NCBI RefSeq assembly: GCF_021699195.1 | Contig: NZ_SSXE01000043.1 | Location: 1 to 64,000, forward strand | Reading direction: 5' to 3' | Source of the DNA: Nonomuraea sp. MG754425 | GTDB lineage: Bacteria > Actinomycetota > Actinomycetes > Streptosporangiales > Streptosporangiaceae | Length of the DNA: 64,000 nt | Shown: one piece after another, positions 47,858 to 55,561 of the stretch | Layout of the letters: the number at the start of each line of letters is the position of its first letter | Numbering within the stretch: the stretch's first letter is position 1 | Made by a program: the position numbers and the translations under genes | The notes under the pieces: generated by a model | What the model was told of the DNA's origin: nothing | What the model saw: only the letters and a program-made list of their open reading frames with translations | The model's database searches: none

Positions 47858-48971
47858 GGAGGCGAGGACCTGGCTGGAGGACAGCCTGAGCGGCGAGTTC
47901 GCCGGCGCCAGGGGCCTGGGCGGCCCGGGGCGCGAGCACGAGGGCCACGAGGTGCGCCTGGCGTGGGAACGCCACCTGGGCCGGCACCGCTGGACCTGCC
48001 TGGGCTGGCCCGAACGATTCGGCGGTCGCGCCGCCTCCATCGACGACCAGGTCGCCTTCCACGAGGAGTACGCCAGGGCCGACGCCCCCGCCCGGGTGGG
48101 CCTCATCGGCGAGGGCCTCATCGGCCCGACCATCCTCCAGTGCGGCACCGACGAGCAGAAACACCGTTTCCTGCCGCCCATCCGGCGCGGCGAGGAACTG
48201 TGGTGCCAGGGCTACTCCGAGCCGGAGGCCGGCTCCGACCTGGCCAACGTCCGGACCAGGGCCCGCCTGGAGGGCGGCGAGTGGGTGATCACCGGGCAGA
48301 AGGTGTGGACGTCGCTCGCCCACCTGGCCGACTGGTGCTTCGTGTTGTGCCGCACCGAGGAGGGCTCGCGGCGCCATCACGGGCTGTCGTACCTGCTGGT
48401 CCCCATGCGGCGGCCGGGGATCGAGGTGCGGCCGATCGTGCAGCTCACCGGGACCTCCGAGTTCAACGAGGTGTTCTTCGACGGCGCCAGGACCGCGGCC
48501 GGCAACATCCTCGGGGCCCCGGGCGACGGCTGGCGGGTCGCCATGACCACACTCGGCCACGAGCGCGGCGTGTCCACGCTGGGGCAGCAGATCGGGTTCC
48601 GGCGGGAGCTGGCCAAGGTCGTCGAGACCGCGAAGCGGACCGGCGCGGCCGAGGACCCCGTGCTGCGCGACCGCATCGTCAGGGCGTGGCTGGAGCTGGA
48701 GATCATGCGGCTCAACGCGCTGCGCACACTGCGCCCCGACCCCGGGCCCGAGGCGTCGATCGCCAAGCTGTACTGGTCGGAGTGGCACCGCAGGCTGGGC
48801 GAGCTGGCGCAGGCCGTACAGGGCAGGTCCGGGCTGGTCACCGACGGCGACGGCGGGCTCGGCGAGTTGCAGCGGCTCTACCTCTTCAGCCGCGCGGACA
48901 CGATCTACGCCGGTTCCAGCGAAATCCAGCGCAACATCATCGCCGAGCGCACCCTGGGACTCCCCCGCTGA
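47844..48971 (+). CDS. fadE30: Acyl-CoA dehydrogenase FadE30-like
   Basis: The 375-residue flavoprotein closely resembles mycobacterial FadE30 as I recall it: GLGGPGREHE near the start, LTCLGWPE-type WTCLGWPERFGG, LWCQGYSEPEAGSDLANV, QKVWTSLAHLADWCFVL, and IYAGSSEIQRNIIAERTLGLPR at the end. In the HIP pathway it desaturates the propionyl side chain of the CoA ester. TTG 47844 overlaps the end of the flavin reductase and has a GGGGGG run before it. It lies in one operon with the reductase and ipdF. Confidence 0.88.
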   Translation: MSLREEARTWLEDSLSGEFAGARGLGGPGREHEGHEVRLAWERHLGRHRWTCLGWPERFGGRAASIDDQVAFHEEYARADAPARVGLIGEGLIGPTILQCGTDEQKHRFLPPIRRGEELWCQGYSEPEAGSDLANVRTRARLEGGEWVITGQKVWTSLAHLADWCFVLCRTEEGSRRHHGLSYLLVPMRRPGIEVRPIVQLTGTSEFNEVFFDGARTAAGNILGAPGDGWRVAMTTLGHERGVSTLGQQIGFRRELAKVVETAKRTGAAEDPVLRDRIVRAWLELEIMRLNALRTLRPDPGPEASIAKLYWSEWHRRLGELAQAVQGRSGLVTDGDGGLGELQRLYLFSRADTIYAGSSEIQRNIIAERTLGLPR

Positions 48972-48984
48972 TTGGAGCCGCCCG

Positions 48985-49758
48985 ATGGCACCGTCCTACC
49001 CGAAGGCGCACGGCCTGCTCGACGGCAAGGTCACGCTGGTCACGGCCGCGGCCGGAGCCGGCATCGGCTACGCCACGGCCCGGCGCTGCGCCGAGGAGGG
49101 CGCCACGATCGTCGTCTCGGACCGGCACGAGCGCCGGCTGAGCGCCGCCGCCGAGGCGCTGAGCGAGCTCACCGGTGTCAAGCCGCTCGCCGTCCCGTGC
49201 GACGTGACCTCCGAGGAGCAGGTGCGGGCGCTGTTCGACGCCGTGGCGGACACGCACGGACGGCTGGACGTGGTCGTCAACAACGCCGGGCTGGGCGGCA
49301 CGACGGCGCTCGCCGAGATGTCCGACGAGCAGTGGCACGCGGTCGTGGACGTCACCCTGACCGGCACCATGCGCTGCACCAGGGCCGCGCTGCGCCGCAT
49401 GATCGCCCAGGGCTCCGGCGTCATCGTCAACAACGCCTCCGTGGTCGGCTGGCGGGCCCAGCGGGGGCAGGCGCACTACGCGGCGGCTAAGGCCGGGGTG
49501 ATGGCCCTGACCAGGTGCGTGGCGCTGGAGGCGGCCCCGCACGGGGTCCGGGTCAACGCGGTGGCGCCGTCGCTGGCCGTGCATCCGTTCCTGGCGAAGG
49601 TGACCAGCGAGGAACTGCTGGCGGAGCTGACGGCCAAGGAGGCGTTCGGGCGCTCGGCCGAGCCGTGGGAGGTGGCGAACGTGATCGTCTTCCTGGCCAG
49701 CGACTACTCCTCGTACATGACGGGTGAGGTGGTGTCGGTCTCGTCGCAGCACCCGTGA
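48985..49758 (+). CDS. ipdF: Short-chain dehydrogenase IpdF-like
   Basis: The 257-residue SDR has the cofactor motif VTAAAGAGIGYATARR, the NNAGLGG motif, the YAAAK active site near residue 168 and a C-terminus (SYMTGEVVSVSSQHP) very like mycobacterial IpdF. IpdF oxidises the 5-hydroxyl of the HIP-CoA intermediate. It follows fadE30 by 13 bases, the same fadE30-ipdF adjacency as in Mycobacterium, and is under the exact KstR2-like operator upstream of the flavin reductase. Confidence 0.88.
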   Translation: MAPSYPKAHGLLDGKVTLVTAAAGAGIGYATARRCAEEGATIVVSDRHERRLSAAAEALSELTGVKPLAVPCDVTSEEQVRALFDAVADTHGRLDVVVNNAGLGGTTALAEMSDEQWHAVVDVTLTGTMRCTRAALRRMIAQGSGVIVNNASVVGWRAQRGQAHYAAAKAGVMALTRCVALEAAPHGVRVNAVAPSLAVHPFLAKVTSEELLAELTAKEAFGRSAEPWEVANVIVFLASDYSSYMTGEVVSVSSQHP

Positions 49759-49784
49759 CGATATCTTGCGAGACAGGATATCGT
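49758..49784. promoter_or_regulatory. PadR operator and promoter
   Basis: A perfect eight-base inverted repeat (ACGATATC at 49758-49765 and GATATCGT at 49777-49784) is spaced by 11 bases. TATCGT at 49779-49784 is also a -10 box six bases before ATG 49791, so the PadR protein probably represses its own leaderless transcript here. Confidence 0.65.
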
Positions 49785-49790
49785 GGGCTC

Positions 49791-50120
49791 ATGAACATGA
49801 CGGAGCCGATGTTCCTGGCGCTGACCGCGCTGGTCGACGAGCCCCGGCACGGCTACGGGATCGTCCAGGAGGTCGATCGCCTGTCGGAGGGCCGCGTCCA
49901 GCTCAAGATCGGCACGCTGTACGGCGTGCTCGACCGGCTCGCCGCGGCCGGCCTGGTGGCGCTCGACCGCGAGGAGGCCCGGCAGGGGCGGCTGCGCCGC
50001 TACTACCGCCTGACCGACGAGGGCGCCCGCGCGCTCCAGGAGGAGGCCGCCAGGATGGCCGCCACCGCCGAGGCCGCCACCGCCCGCCTGCGCGCCAGAA
50101 CCGCGGGAGGCGCCGCATGA
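49791..50120 (+). CDS. PadR-family transcriptional regulator
   Basis: The 109-residue protein is a PadR winged helix: MFLALTALVDEPRHGYGIVQEV, then LKIGTLYGVLDRLAAAGLVA and RRYYRLTDEGARALQEE. Members usually control transporters or stress genes and respond to small hydrophobic molecules. ATG 49791 fits the leaderless promoter; ATG 49797 is an alternative. Its stop overlaps the start of the membrane protein by four bases, so the pair forms an autoregulated operon. Confidence 0.88.
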   Translation: MNMTEPMFLALTALVDEPRHGYGIVQEVDRLSEGRVQLKIGTLYGVLDRLAAAGLVALDREEARQGRLRRYYRLTDEGARALQEEAARMAATAEAATARLRARTAGGAA

Positions 50121-51175
50121 GCCCGTCCGCGCACAGCCTGGGCCGCCCGGGAGCGCCCGGAGACGGGCCGAAGGGCCGGATGAGCCTGCTCGAACGGCGT
50201 TACCGCTCCGTCCTGCGCCTGCTGCCCGCCTCCTACCGCGCCGAACGCGAGGAGGAGATGGTGGACGCGTTCATGGAGATGTCCGGCGACGTGCCCGACG
50301 AGCTGAGCCCGCGGCCCCGATGGGGTGAGATCGCCAGCGTGCTGGCCCTGGCCGTGCGGTCGCGGCTGGGCGGCACGGGCGCGCCGCCGCACCTGTTCGC
50401 CTGGGGCGAGACCGTCCGGCTCGTCGCCCTGCTGGGGCTGGCCCACCAAGCCATGGGCGGCCTCTACACGGGGGTGGAGCTGCTGCGCACGCTGGTGTTC
50501 GGGGCGGAGCAGAGCTACGCCGGCGCGCCCGGCTCCTTCGAGCGGCTGGTGGCCGTCGTCGTCTCGGTGTCGGCCCTCTGCTCGACGGTCGCGTTCGTGG
50601 CGATCATACGCGGTCACGTGCGCACGGCCAAGGTCACGGCCGTCGTCGGCGCCGCTCCCACGCTGGTCTACACGCTGATCCCGATGATCCTGGCCGGGCC
50701 GGTGACCGACCGGCCGCTGTCGGAGCCCGCCACCCTGGTGTTCACGGTGGTGCCGGTGCTCGCGCTGCTGCTGGGCTTCCACGGCGACGTCGCGCCGCGC
50801 CGCCGCCCGTGGGCGCTCGCGCTGGCGCCCGCGGCCGCGGGCCTGGCCGTGCTGGGCGGCATGTGGCTGCTGCTCGCGCTGCGGCTGCCGGACGCCGGCT
50901 GGCTGTACCTGTGGCTGGACCTCGGCACCGCGATCCCGGTGTGGGCGGCGGGCGCCGTGGTGGTGCTCACCCGCCCGGCCACGCCGTCGTGGGCGCTGGC
51001 GATGTCGGCCACCGGGCTGCTCCTGCTGATGGTCCGCCTGACGGGGCTCGGCGGCCTGCCCGACGGCCCCATGTGGGCGACGGCCTGCGCCCAGTGCGCG
51101 CTGCTGTGGGCCCTGGCCGTCCCGCTCGCCTGGGCCGGGGCACGCAGACTGCCGAGCCCGGCGCCTCAGCCCTGA
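50117..51175 (+). CDS. Multi-pass membrane protein paired with PadR
   Basis: The 352-residue product has a cytoplasmic N-terminal region (about residues 20-75, with RYRSVLRLLPASYRAEREEEMVD) typical of the permease-prefix proteins that accompany PadR regulators, followed by about eight hydrophobic segments. No transporter motif is evident. Pairing with PadR suggests a role in membrane stress or export, as inference. It is translationally coupled to padR. Confidence 0.65.
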   Translation: MSPSAHSLGRPGAPGDGPKGRMSLLERRYRSVLRLLPASYRAEREEEMVDAFMEMSGDVPDELSPRPRWGEIASVLALAVRSRLGGTGAPPHLFAWGETVRLVALLGLAHQAMGGLYTGVELLRTLVFGAEQSYAGAPGSFERLVAVVVSVSALCSTVAFVAIIRGHVRTAKVTAVVGAAPTLVYTLIPMILAGPVTDRPLSEPATLVFTVVPVLALLLGFHGDVAPRRRPWALALAPAAAGLAVLGGMWLLLALRLPDAGWLYLWLDLGTAIPVWAAGAVVVLTRPATPSWALAMSATGLLLLMVRLTGLGGLPDGPMWATACAQCALLWALAVPLAWAGARRLPSPAPQP

Positions 51176-51183
51176 TCGCCAGG

Positions 51184-51236
51184 TCAGGGAAAGATCAGGG
51201 TAGGCGGCGGGGGGTCAGGGATCTAGTGTCCACACC
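51184..51236 (+). promoter_or_regulatory. Promoter of the DUF2252 gene with TCAGGG direct repeats
   Basis: TAGTGT at 51224-51229 lies seven bases before ATG 51237, indicating a short or absent leader. Three direct TCAGGG copies (about 51184, 51195 and 51215) precede it and may be a regulator site. Confidence 0.4.
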
Positions 51237-52532
51237 ATGGGCACACGCTCTTCCTTCCTGCTCGATGTCCTCATGACGGAGTTCGGCGAGTCGATCAAGC
51301 GAGACCCCGCGGCGTTCAGGCGGAAGTTCCGGAAGATGGCGGCCTCGCCGTTCGCCTTCTACCGGGGCAGCGCCTGCCTGTTCTACGCGGACATGGCCGG
51401 CGGGTACGCCGACGAGTCCTACCTCGACGGGCCGACCAGCAGGGTGTGGATCCACGGTGACCTGCACGCGGAGAACTTCGGCACGTACATGAACGCCTCC
51501 GGCGTGCTGGTCTTCAACGTCAACGACTTCGACGAGGCGTACGTGGGGCCGTACGTCTGGGACCTCAAGCGGTTCGCGGCCAGCGTGGCTCTGATCGGGT
51601 ACGCCAAGGCGCTGTCGGACGACTCGATCAGCGTCCTCGTGACCGACTTCGCCGGCGCGTACCTGGTGGAGCTGGCCGCGATCGCGGCCGGCGGGGACGA
51701 CGCGATCGGCTCGCTCACCCTCGGCACCACCTCGGGCGTGCTGCGCCGGGTGTTGCAGCGTGCCCGGCTCAGCACCCGCGTGGCGCTGCTGGACGCCGAG
51801 ACGGTGATCGACGACTACGACCGGCGCTTCGCGCTCGTGGAGGGGCGCGAGCCGGTGGACGAGACGACCAGGCGGGCCGTGACGGACGCCTTCGCCGACT
51901 ACCTGACCACGCTGCCCGTGCCGGTCGGCCCGGCCGAGCACGTCATCAAGGACGTGGCGCTGCGCAAGGGCGTGGGGATCGGCTCGGCGGGGCTGCCTTC
52001 GTACAACCTGCTGCTCGAAGGGCGCTCGCAGGCGCTGGAGAACGACGTCGTGCTGTACATGAAGCAGGCGGCGGTGCCGGCGGTGGCGCGGCACGTCACC
52101 GACGAGAAGGTGGCCTCCTACTTCCTGCACCAGGGGCACCGCACGGCCGAGTCGCAGCGCGCGTTGCAGGCCTACGCCGATCCCTGGCTGGGCTACACCA
52201 GCCTCGGCGGGGTGGGCCAGCTCGTGGCCGAGGTGTCGCCGTACTGCTCGGACCTGGACTGGGACGACGTCAACGAGCCGGACGAGCTGCGCTCGATCAT
52301 CCAGGACCTGGGGCGGGCGGTGGCGCGCATGCACGCGGTGGCCGACGACGAGTCCAGCCACGACCTGGTGGACTTCTCCACCGAGGAGGCGATCGTGGCG
52401 GCGATCGGCGACGACCGGTCGGGGTTCGTCGCGATGCTGGTGGACTTCGCCCACCGGTACGGCGCGCAGGCCCGCGGCGACCACCAGCACTTCGTCGACC
52501 TCTTCCGCAACGGGCGGCTCCCCGGAGCCTGA
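51237..52532 (+). CDS. DUF2252 (kinase-like fold) protein
   Basis: The 431-residue protein belongs to DUF2252: FYRGSACLFYADMAG near residue 41, VWIHGDLHAENFGTY near 71, VFNVNDFDEAYVGPYVWDLKRFAAS near 98, and YMKQAAVPAVARHV in the C-terminal half. The HGDLHxxN and NDFD motifs resemble phosphotransferase catalytic residues of aminoglycoside-kinase-like folds, so it may phosphorylate an unknown substrate. It has its own promoter. Confidence 0.8.
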   Translation: MGTRSSFLLDVLMTEFGESIKRDPAAFRRKFRKMAASPFAFYRGSACLFYADMAGGYADESYLDGPTSRVWIHGDLHAENFGTYMNASGVLVFNVNDFDEAYVGPYVWDLKRFAASVALIGYAKALSDDSISVLVTDFAGAYLVELAAIAAGGDDAIGSLTLGTTSGVLRRVLQRARLSTRVALLDAETVIDDYDRRFALVEGREPVDETTRRAVTDAFADYLTTLPVPVGPAEHVIKDVALRKGVGIGSAGLPSYNLLLEGRSQALENDVVLYMKQAAVPAVARHVTDEKVASYFLHQGHRTAESQRALQAYADPWLGYTSLGGVGQLVAEVSPYCSDLDWDDVNEPDELRSIIQDLGRAVARMHAVADDESSHDLVDFSTEEAIVAAIGDDRSGFVAMLVDFAHRYGAQARGDHQHFVDLFRNGRLPGA

Positions 52533-52541
52533 AAGATGGCG

Positions 52542-52555
52542 ACCGACCAGTCGGT
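52542..52555. promoter_or_regulatory. Candidate TetR-type operator
   Basis: ACCGACCAGTCGGT is a perfect six-base inverted repeat around CA. It overlaps the probable -10 region (TATGGC) of the SDR gene that starts at 52574. The cognate regulator is not in the window as far as I can tell. Confidence 0.5.
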
Positions 52556-52573
52556 ATGGCATGCTCCCAGAAC

Positions 52574-53320
52574 ATGACTCTGTTCTCAGTGGAAGGCAAG
52601 ACCGTCGTCGTCACGGGCGGGTCGCGCGGCATCGGACGCATGATCGCCGCCGGTTTCGTGGCGGCGGGGGCGACCGTCTACATCTCCGCCCGCAAGACGG
52701 CCGAGGTCGAGAAGACGGCCGCCGAGCTGGGCTGCTTCGCCGTCCCCGCCGACCTGTCCACGCCCGAGGGGCTGGACGCGCTCGTGTCGGCGGTGGACGG
52801 GCCGCTGCACGTGCTGGTGAACAACGCCGGCGCGACCTGGGGCGCCCCGCTGGAGGAGTATCCCGAGCACGCCTTCGACAAGCTGTGGAACATCAACGTG
52901 AAGGGCGTCTTCTACCTGACCCAGCGGTTCCTGCCGCGCCTGCGGGAGGCGGCCGGCGCCGACGACCCGGCCCGGGTGATCAACGTCGGCTCGGTGGACG
53001 GCATCCGGGTGCCCGCGCTGGAGAGCTTCGCCTACTCCTCGACGAAGTCCGCCGTGCACATGCTGACCCGGCATCTGGCCAGGCGGCTGGCGGGGGAGCA
53101 CATCACGGTCAACGCCATCGCCCCCGGGCCCTTCGAGTCGAAGATGATGGCGTTCGCGCTCGACGACCCCGCCACCCGGGAGATCGTCGCCTCGAACGTG
53201 CCCCTGGGCCGCATCGGGCGTCCCGAGGACGTGGCGGGCACGGCGATCTTCCTGTCGTCGCGGGCGGGGGCGTACCTGACGGGCACGGTCATCCCGGTGG
53301 ACGGCGGGATCACCTGCTGA
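52574..53320 (+). CDS. Short-chain dehydrogenase/reductase
   Basis: The 248-residue SDR has VVVTGGSRGIGRMIAAGF, the NNAGATWG motif, YSSTKSAVHML for the Tyr/Lys pair near residue 156, and the end LTGTVIPVDGGITC. It resembles RhlG/FabG-like reductases that act on 3-oxoacyl substrates; the true substrate is unknown. ATG 52574 starts the conserved domain. The palindrome upstream does not fit the KstR2 pattern, so it appears to be under separate control. Confidence 0.8.
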   Translation: MTLFSVEGKTVVVTGGSRGIGRMIAAGFVAAGATVYISARKTAEVEKTAAELGCFAVPADLSTPEGLDALVSAVDGPLHVLVNNAGATWGAPLEEYPEHAFDKLWNINVKGVFYLTQRFLPRLREAAGADDPARVINVGSVDGIRVPALESFAYSSTKSAVHMLTRHLARRLAGEHITVNAIAPGPFESKMMAFALDDPATREIVASNVPLGRIGRPEDVAGTAIFLSSRAGAYLTGTVIPVDGGITC

Positions 53321-53334
53321 TCGGCCCCGATCAG
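53317..53334. terminator. Short hairpin joining two convergent stops
   Basis: CTGATCGG and CCGATCAG pair around a two-base loop. The arms contain the stop codons of both the SDR and the convergent ATP-grasp gene, which are only ten bases apart. Confidence 0.4.
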
Positions 53335-54143
53335 AGCAGTTCGAGCAGCGCCGCGGCGAAACGGCCCGCCGCCGACGGCTCGTGGCCCAGGTAGAGGTAC
53401 GGCTCGGTCAGCTCCACCTCGATGACCGCGGGAGCCCCGCCGGGCAACCGGACCAGGTCGATCCTGGCGTAGAGAAGGGCATGGGGTACGGCGGTGAGCA
53501 CCTTCTCGGCGAGTTCGACCTGGTCCGGGGCTGGGGTGCGGAGCTGTGCCCGCGCGTTGTCGTCCGGCGTGGCCCCCGTGGCGAGCATGGGGCTGCGGCG
53601 GACGGCGTGACTGAGACGGCCGTTGAAGTACAGGAGCGAGGTCTCGCCCTCCGACTCGACCATGTCGAGGTACGGCTGCACCATCGGGGTGCGCCCCTCG
53701 GCCTCCAGCGCCGCCGCCAGGCGCGCGGCCTGCGCGCGGTCGGCGGTCCTGGTGGTGTCGCGGGCGCCTCCGGAGACGGACGGCTTGACGACGTAGTCGG
53801 GCCAGTCGGGCAGGTCGTGCGACGACCAGTGCGTGGGCACGACCGGCAGGCCCAGGTCACGCAGGTAGGTCTTGTCGGTGTTGGCCTCGAGGACGGCGTA
53901 CGGGTTGAGCAGCCGGGTGACCGCCTCCACCGCGCGCGCCCACGCGAGGAACTCCTCCCGCCTGAGGATGTAGTCCCAGACGGAGCGGACCACCACGGCG
54001 TCGTAGGCGCTCCAGTCGACGCCGGGATCGTCCCAGCGCTCGACGCGCCCCTCGATGCCCGCCGCCCGCCAGGCGGCGAGGACCGGCTCGCGCTCGTCGT
54101 CCGTGCTCGGGTTGGCGAATGTTACATAGGCGCAGATAGTCAC
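53331..54143 (-). CDS. ATP-grasp domain protein
   Basis: The 270-residue protein has an N-terminal pre-ATP-grasp region with AVVVRSVWDYILRREEFL, then DYVVKPSVSGGARDTTR as the ATP-binding lysine/glycine loop near residue 135, and ARIDLVRLPGGAPAVIEVELTEPYL with the Mg-binding acidic residues. Related enzymes join a carboxylate to an amine or another nucleophile; the product is unknown and no peptide precursor gene was seen beside it. GTG 54143 is the start, with TATTAG nine bases upstream. Confidence 0.75.
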   Translation of the reverse strand: MTICAYVTFANPSTDDEREPVLAAWRAAGIEGRVERWDDPGVDWSAYDAVVVRSVWDYILRREEFLAWARAVEAVTRLLNPYAVLEANTDKTYLRDLGLPVVPTHWSSHDLPDWPDYVVKPSVSGGARDTTRTADRAQAARLAAALEAEGRTPMVQPYLDMVESEGETSLLYFNGRLSHAVRRSPMLATGATPDDNARAQLRTPAPDQVELAEKVLTAVPHALLYARIDLVRLPGGAPAVIEVELTEPYLYLGHEPSAAGRFAAALLELL

Positions 54144-54261
54144 ACGTGGATGCTAATACGGCGCGGGCCGGGCCATTTCGGGCCCGACCCGCACGTCATT
54201 CGTCAACGACCGCGCTGCGTTCTGGCGTCGCGTGGCGCGGCCACCGCTCGATCAGTCGTGC

Positions 54262-54510
54262 CTAGTCGTCGACACCCACGCCGCTGCCGTTGGTGCCCGT
54301 CACGGTGTTGCCGTTGACGTTGTTGATGCTGGTCGCACCGGTGCCGCCGACGTTGGAGTTGAAGACGTTGCCGAAGTTGTTGCCCGACTGCGAGGAGTGG
54401 TGGTTGGAGCTGGAGTTACCGGCGTTGACGTCGGCGTAGGCGGGGGCCGACAGCAGGGTCACGCCCGCGGCCGCCGCGACGATGCCGGTCATGCAGAGCT
54501 TCTTCATCAT
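54262..54510 (-). CDS. Small secreted Asn/Ser/Gly-rich protein
   Basis: The 82-residue product has a Sec signal peptide (cleavage near SAPAYA) and a mature part of about 55 residues rich in Asn, Ser, Gly and Val, with no cysteine. It shares SSQSGNNFGNV, SN, and a VNNVNG-like motif with the neighbouring gene, so the two are paralogues. The composition suggests a surface protein able to form beta structure, loosely like chaplins, but it lacks the chaplin domain. AAAGGAC precedes the ATG. Confidence 0.65.
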   Translation of the reverse strand: MMKKLCMTGIVAAAAGVTLLSAPAYADVNAGNSSSNHHSSQSGNNFGNVFNSNVGGTGATSINNVNGNTVTGTNGSGVGVDD

Positions 54511-54551
54511 GTCGATGTCCTTTCGAGTGCTGCTTTTCGGACGTCAGCCGG

Positions 54552-54839
54552 TCAGTAGAAGATGTAGGTCACCGCGATGCCACCGTTGGTGGCCGTCGTG
54601 GCGATGCCGTTGACGTTGTTGACGTTGGTCGCGAAGTCCTTGCCGCGGTTGCTCGACAGGACGTCGCCGAAGTTGTTCCCTGACTGGGACGAGTCGAGGT
54701 TGCCGCTGCGGTTGGCGGACCAGTTGCCGCCCCCCAGAGGACCGGCCCAGTCGTCGTCGGCGTGAGCGGGAACCGCAAGCAGTGCGCCGCCGGCCACCGC
54801 CGCCAGCACGGCCGCGGCGGCGCACACCTTTCTGATCAC
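54552..54839 (-). CDS. Small secreted Asn/Ser/Gly-rich protein (paralogue)
   Basis: The 95-residue product has a signal peptide (cleavage near VPAHA) and a mature region starting with DDDWAGPLGGGNW, then SSQSGNNFGDVLSSN and NVNNVNGIATTATNGG, ending in an aromatic YIFY. It shares the QSGNNFG and NNVNG motifs with the downstream gene. GTG 54839 has GGAG at good spacing. The two genes are 41 bases apart and probably co-transcribed. Function is unknown. Confidence 0.65.
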   Translation of the reverse strand: MIRKVCAAAAVLAAVAGGALLAVPAHADDDWAGPLGGGNWSANRSGNLDSSQSGNNFGDVLSSNRGKDFATNVNNVNGIATTATNGGIAVTYIFY

Positions 54840-55048
54840 TTCTGCTCCTTCGCCTGTGGGGAAACCTTCCGGGGACGGCGTGACGCCGGGCCCGTGAACG
54901 CATCACCGCCCCTTTGACCGGACTTGACCGCTAGGGATCAAGACCAGTGCGAGCATATAACCTAGTGTGATCATTTGGTAGCGTCGGGTAGTCGAATCTT
55001 TGCACAGAGCAGACACCCCCGGTCACGGTTTCCCGACCCGGGCGGCGC
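54840..55048. other. Upstream region of the secreted-protein pair
   Basis: This 209-base gap holds an AT-rich core near 54940-54980, likely promoter sequence for the minus-strand pair. No gene is seen. Confidence 0.4.
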
Positions 55049-55541
55049 TCAGATCAGGTGGCGCCAGGCCGGGATCTCGCCGCCGCCGTCCACCCGCACC
55101 TCGGCGCCGGTCACGTAGCCGGGCGCGGCCAGCCACAGGCAGGCCAGGGCGACGTCGGCGGGCGTGGCCATGCGGCCGGCCGGGATGGCGTCGCCGCCCA
55201 GTTCGGAGCGTCCGCCGTAGTGGCCGGACGTCTCCTCGGTGGCGGCCAGGCCGACGACGACCGTGTTGACCCGCACCCGCGGGGCCCATTCCGCGGCCAG
55301 GCAGCGGGCCAGGTGGTGCAGCCCGGCCTTGGCGGCGCCGTAGGCGGAGGTACCGGGTGAGGGCCGGGCGCCGCTGACGCTGCCGATCATCACCACGGCC
55401 CCGCCCACGGCGGCGAGCAGCGGGTGGGCGCGCTGCGCGACCAGCAGCGGGGCCGTCAGGTTGAGCTCGATGACGCGGGCGTGCAGGCGCGGCGAGGTGC
55501 CTTCGAGCGGGGCGGGCGGCGAGCCGCCGGCGCCGTACCAA
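55049..55541 (-). pseudogene. 5'-truncated short-chain dehydrogenase
   Basis: The frame keeps the C-terminal two thirds of an SDR: AGGSPPAPLEGTSPRLHARV, MIGSVSG with the catalytic serine, SAYGAAKAGL with the Tyr/Lys pair, and EVRVDGGGEIPAW. The N-terminal Rossmann half with the cofactor-binding glycines is missing, and no ATG or GTG occurs in frame before about 55410. The frame runs directly into the echA20 operator at 55541. A divergent SDR also sits beside echA20 in mycobacteria (Rv3549c, from memory), so an ancestral gene has probably been cut here. Confidence 0.7.
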
Positions 55542-55554
55542 GCAAGCGTTAGGG
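55541..55554 (+). promoter_or_regulatory. echA20: Degenerate KstR2-like operator before echA20
   Basis: AGCAAGCGTTAGGG keeps the left half of AnCAAGnnCTTGnT and has three mismatches on the right. The left flank CCAAGCAAGCG is identical to that of the exact site at 47193. It is seven bases before the TTG start of echA20. Confidence 0.4.
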
Positions 55555-55561
55555 AGGTACA

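Noticed and set aside
52542..52555. Palindrome before the SDR gene as another KstR2 site
   Set aside because: ACCGACCAGTCGGT lacks the CAAG/CTTG core, so it belongs to a different regulator.
53331..54143. ATP-grasp gene as part of a graspetide RiPP cluster with the Asn/Ser-rich small proteins as precursors
   Set aside because: The small proteins have Sec signal peptides and no leader/core pattern, and the ATP-grasp sequence shows no peptide-ligase features that single it out.
54840..55048. Possible tRNA or small RNA gene in the AT-richer gap
   Set aside because: No cloverleaf, T-loop consensus or clear terminator could be found. No tRNA gene was recognised elsewhere in the window either.
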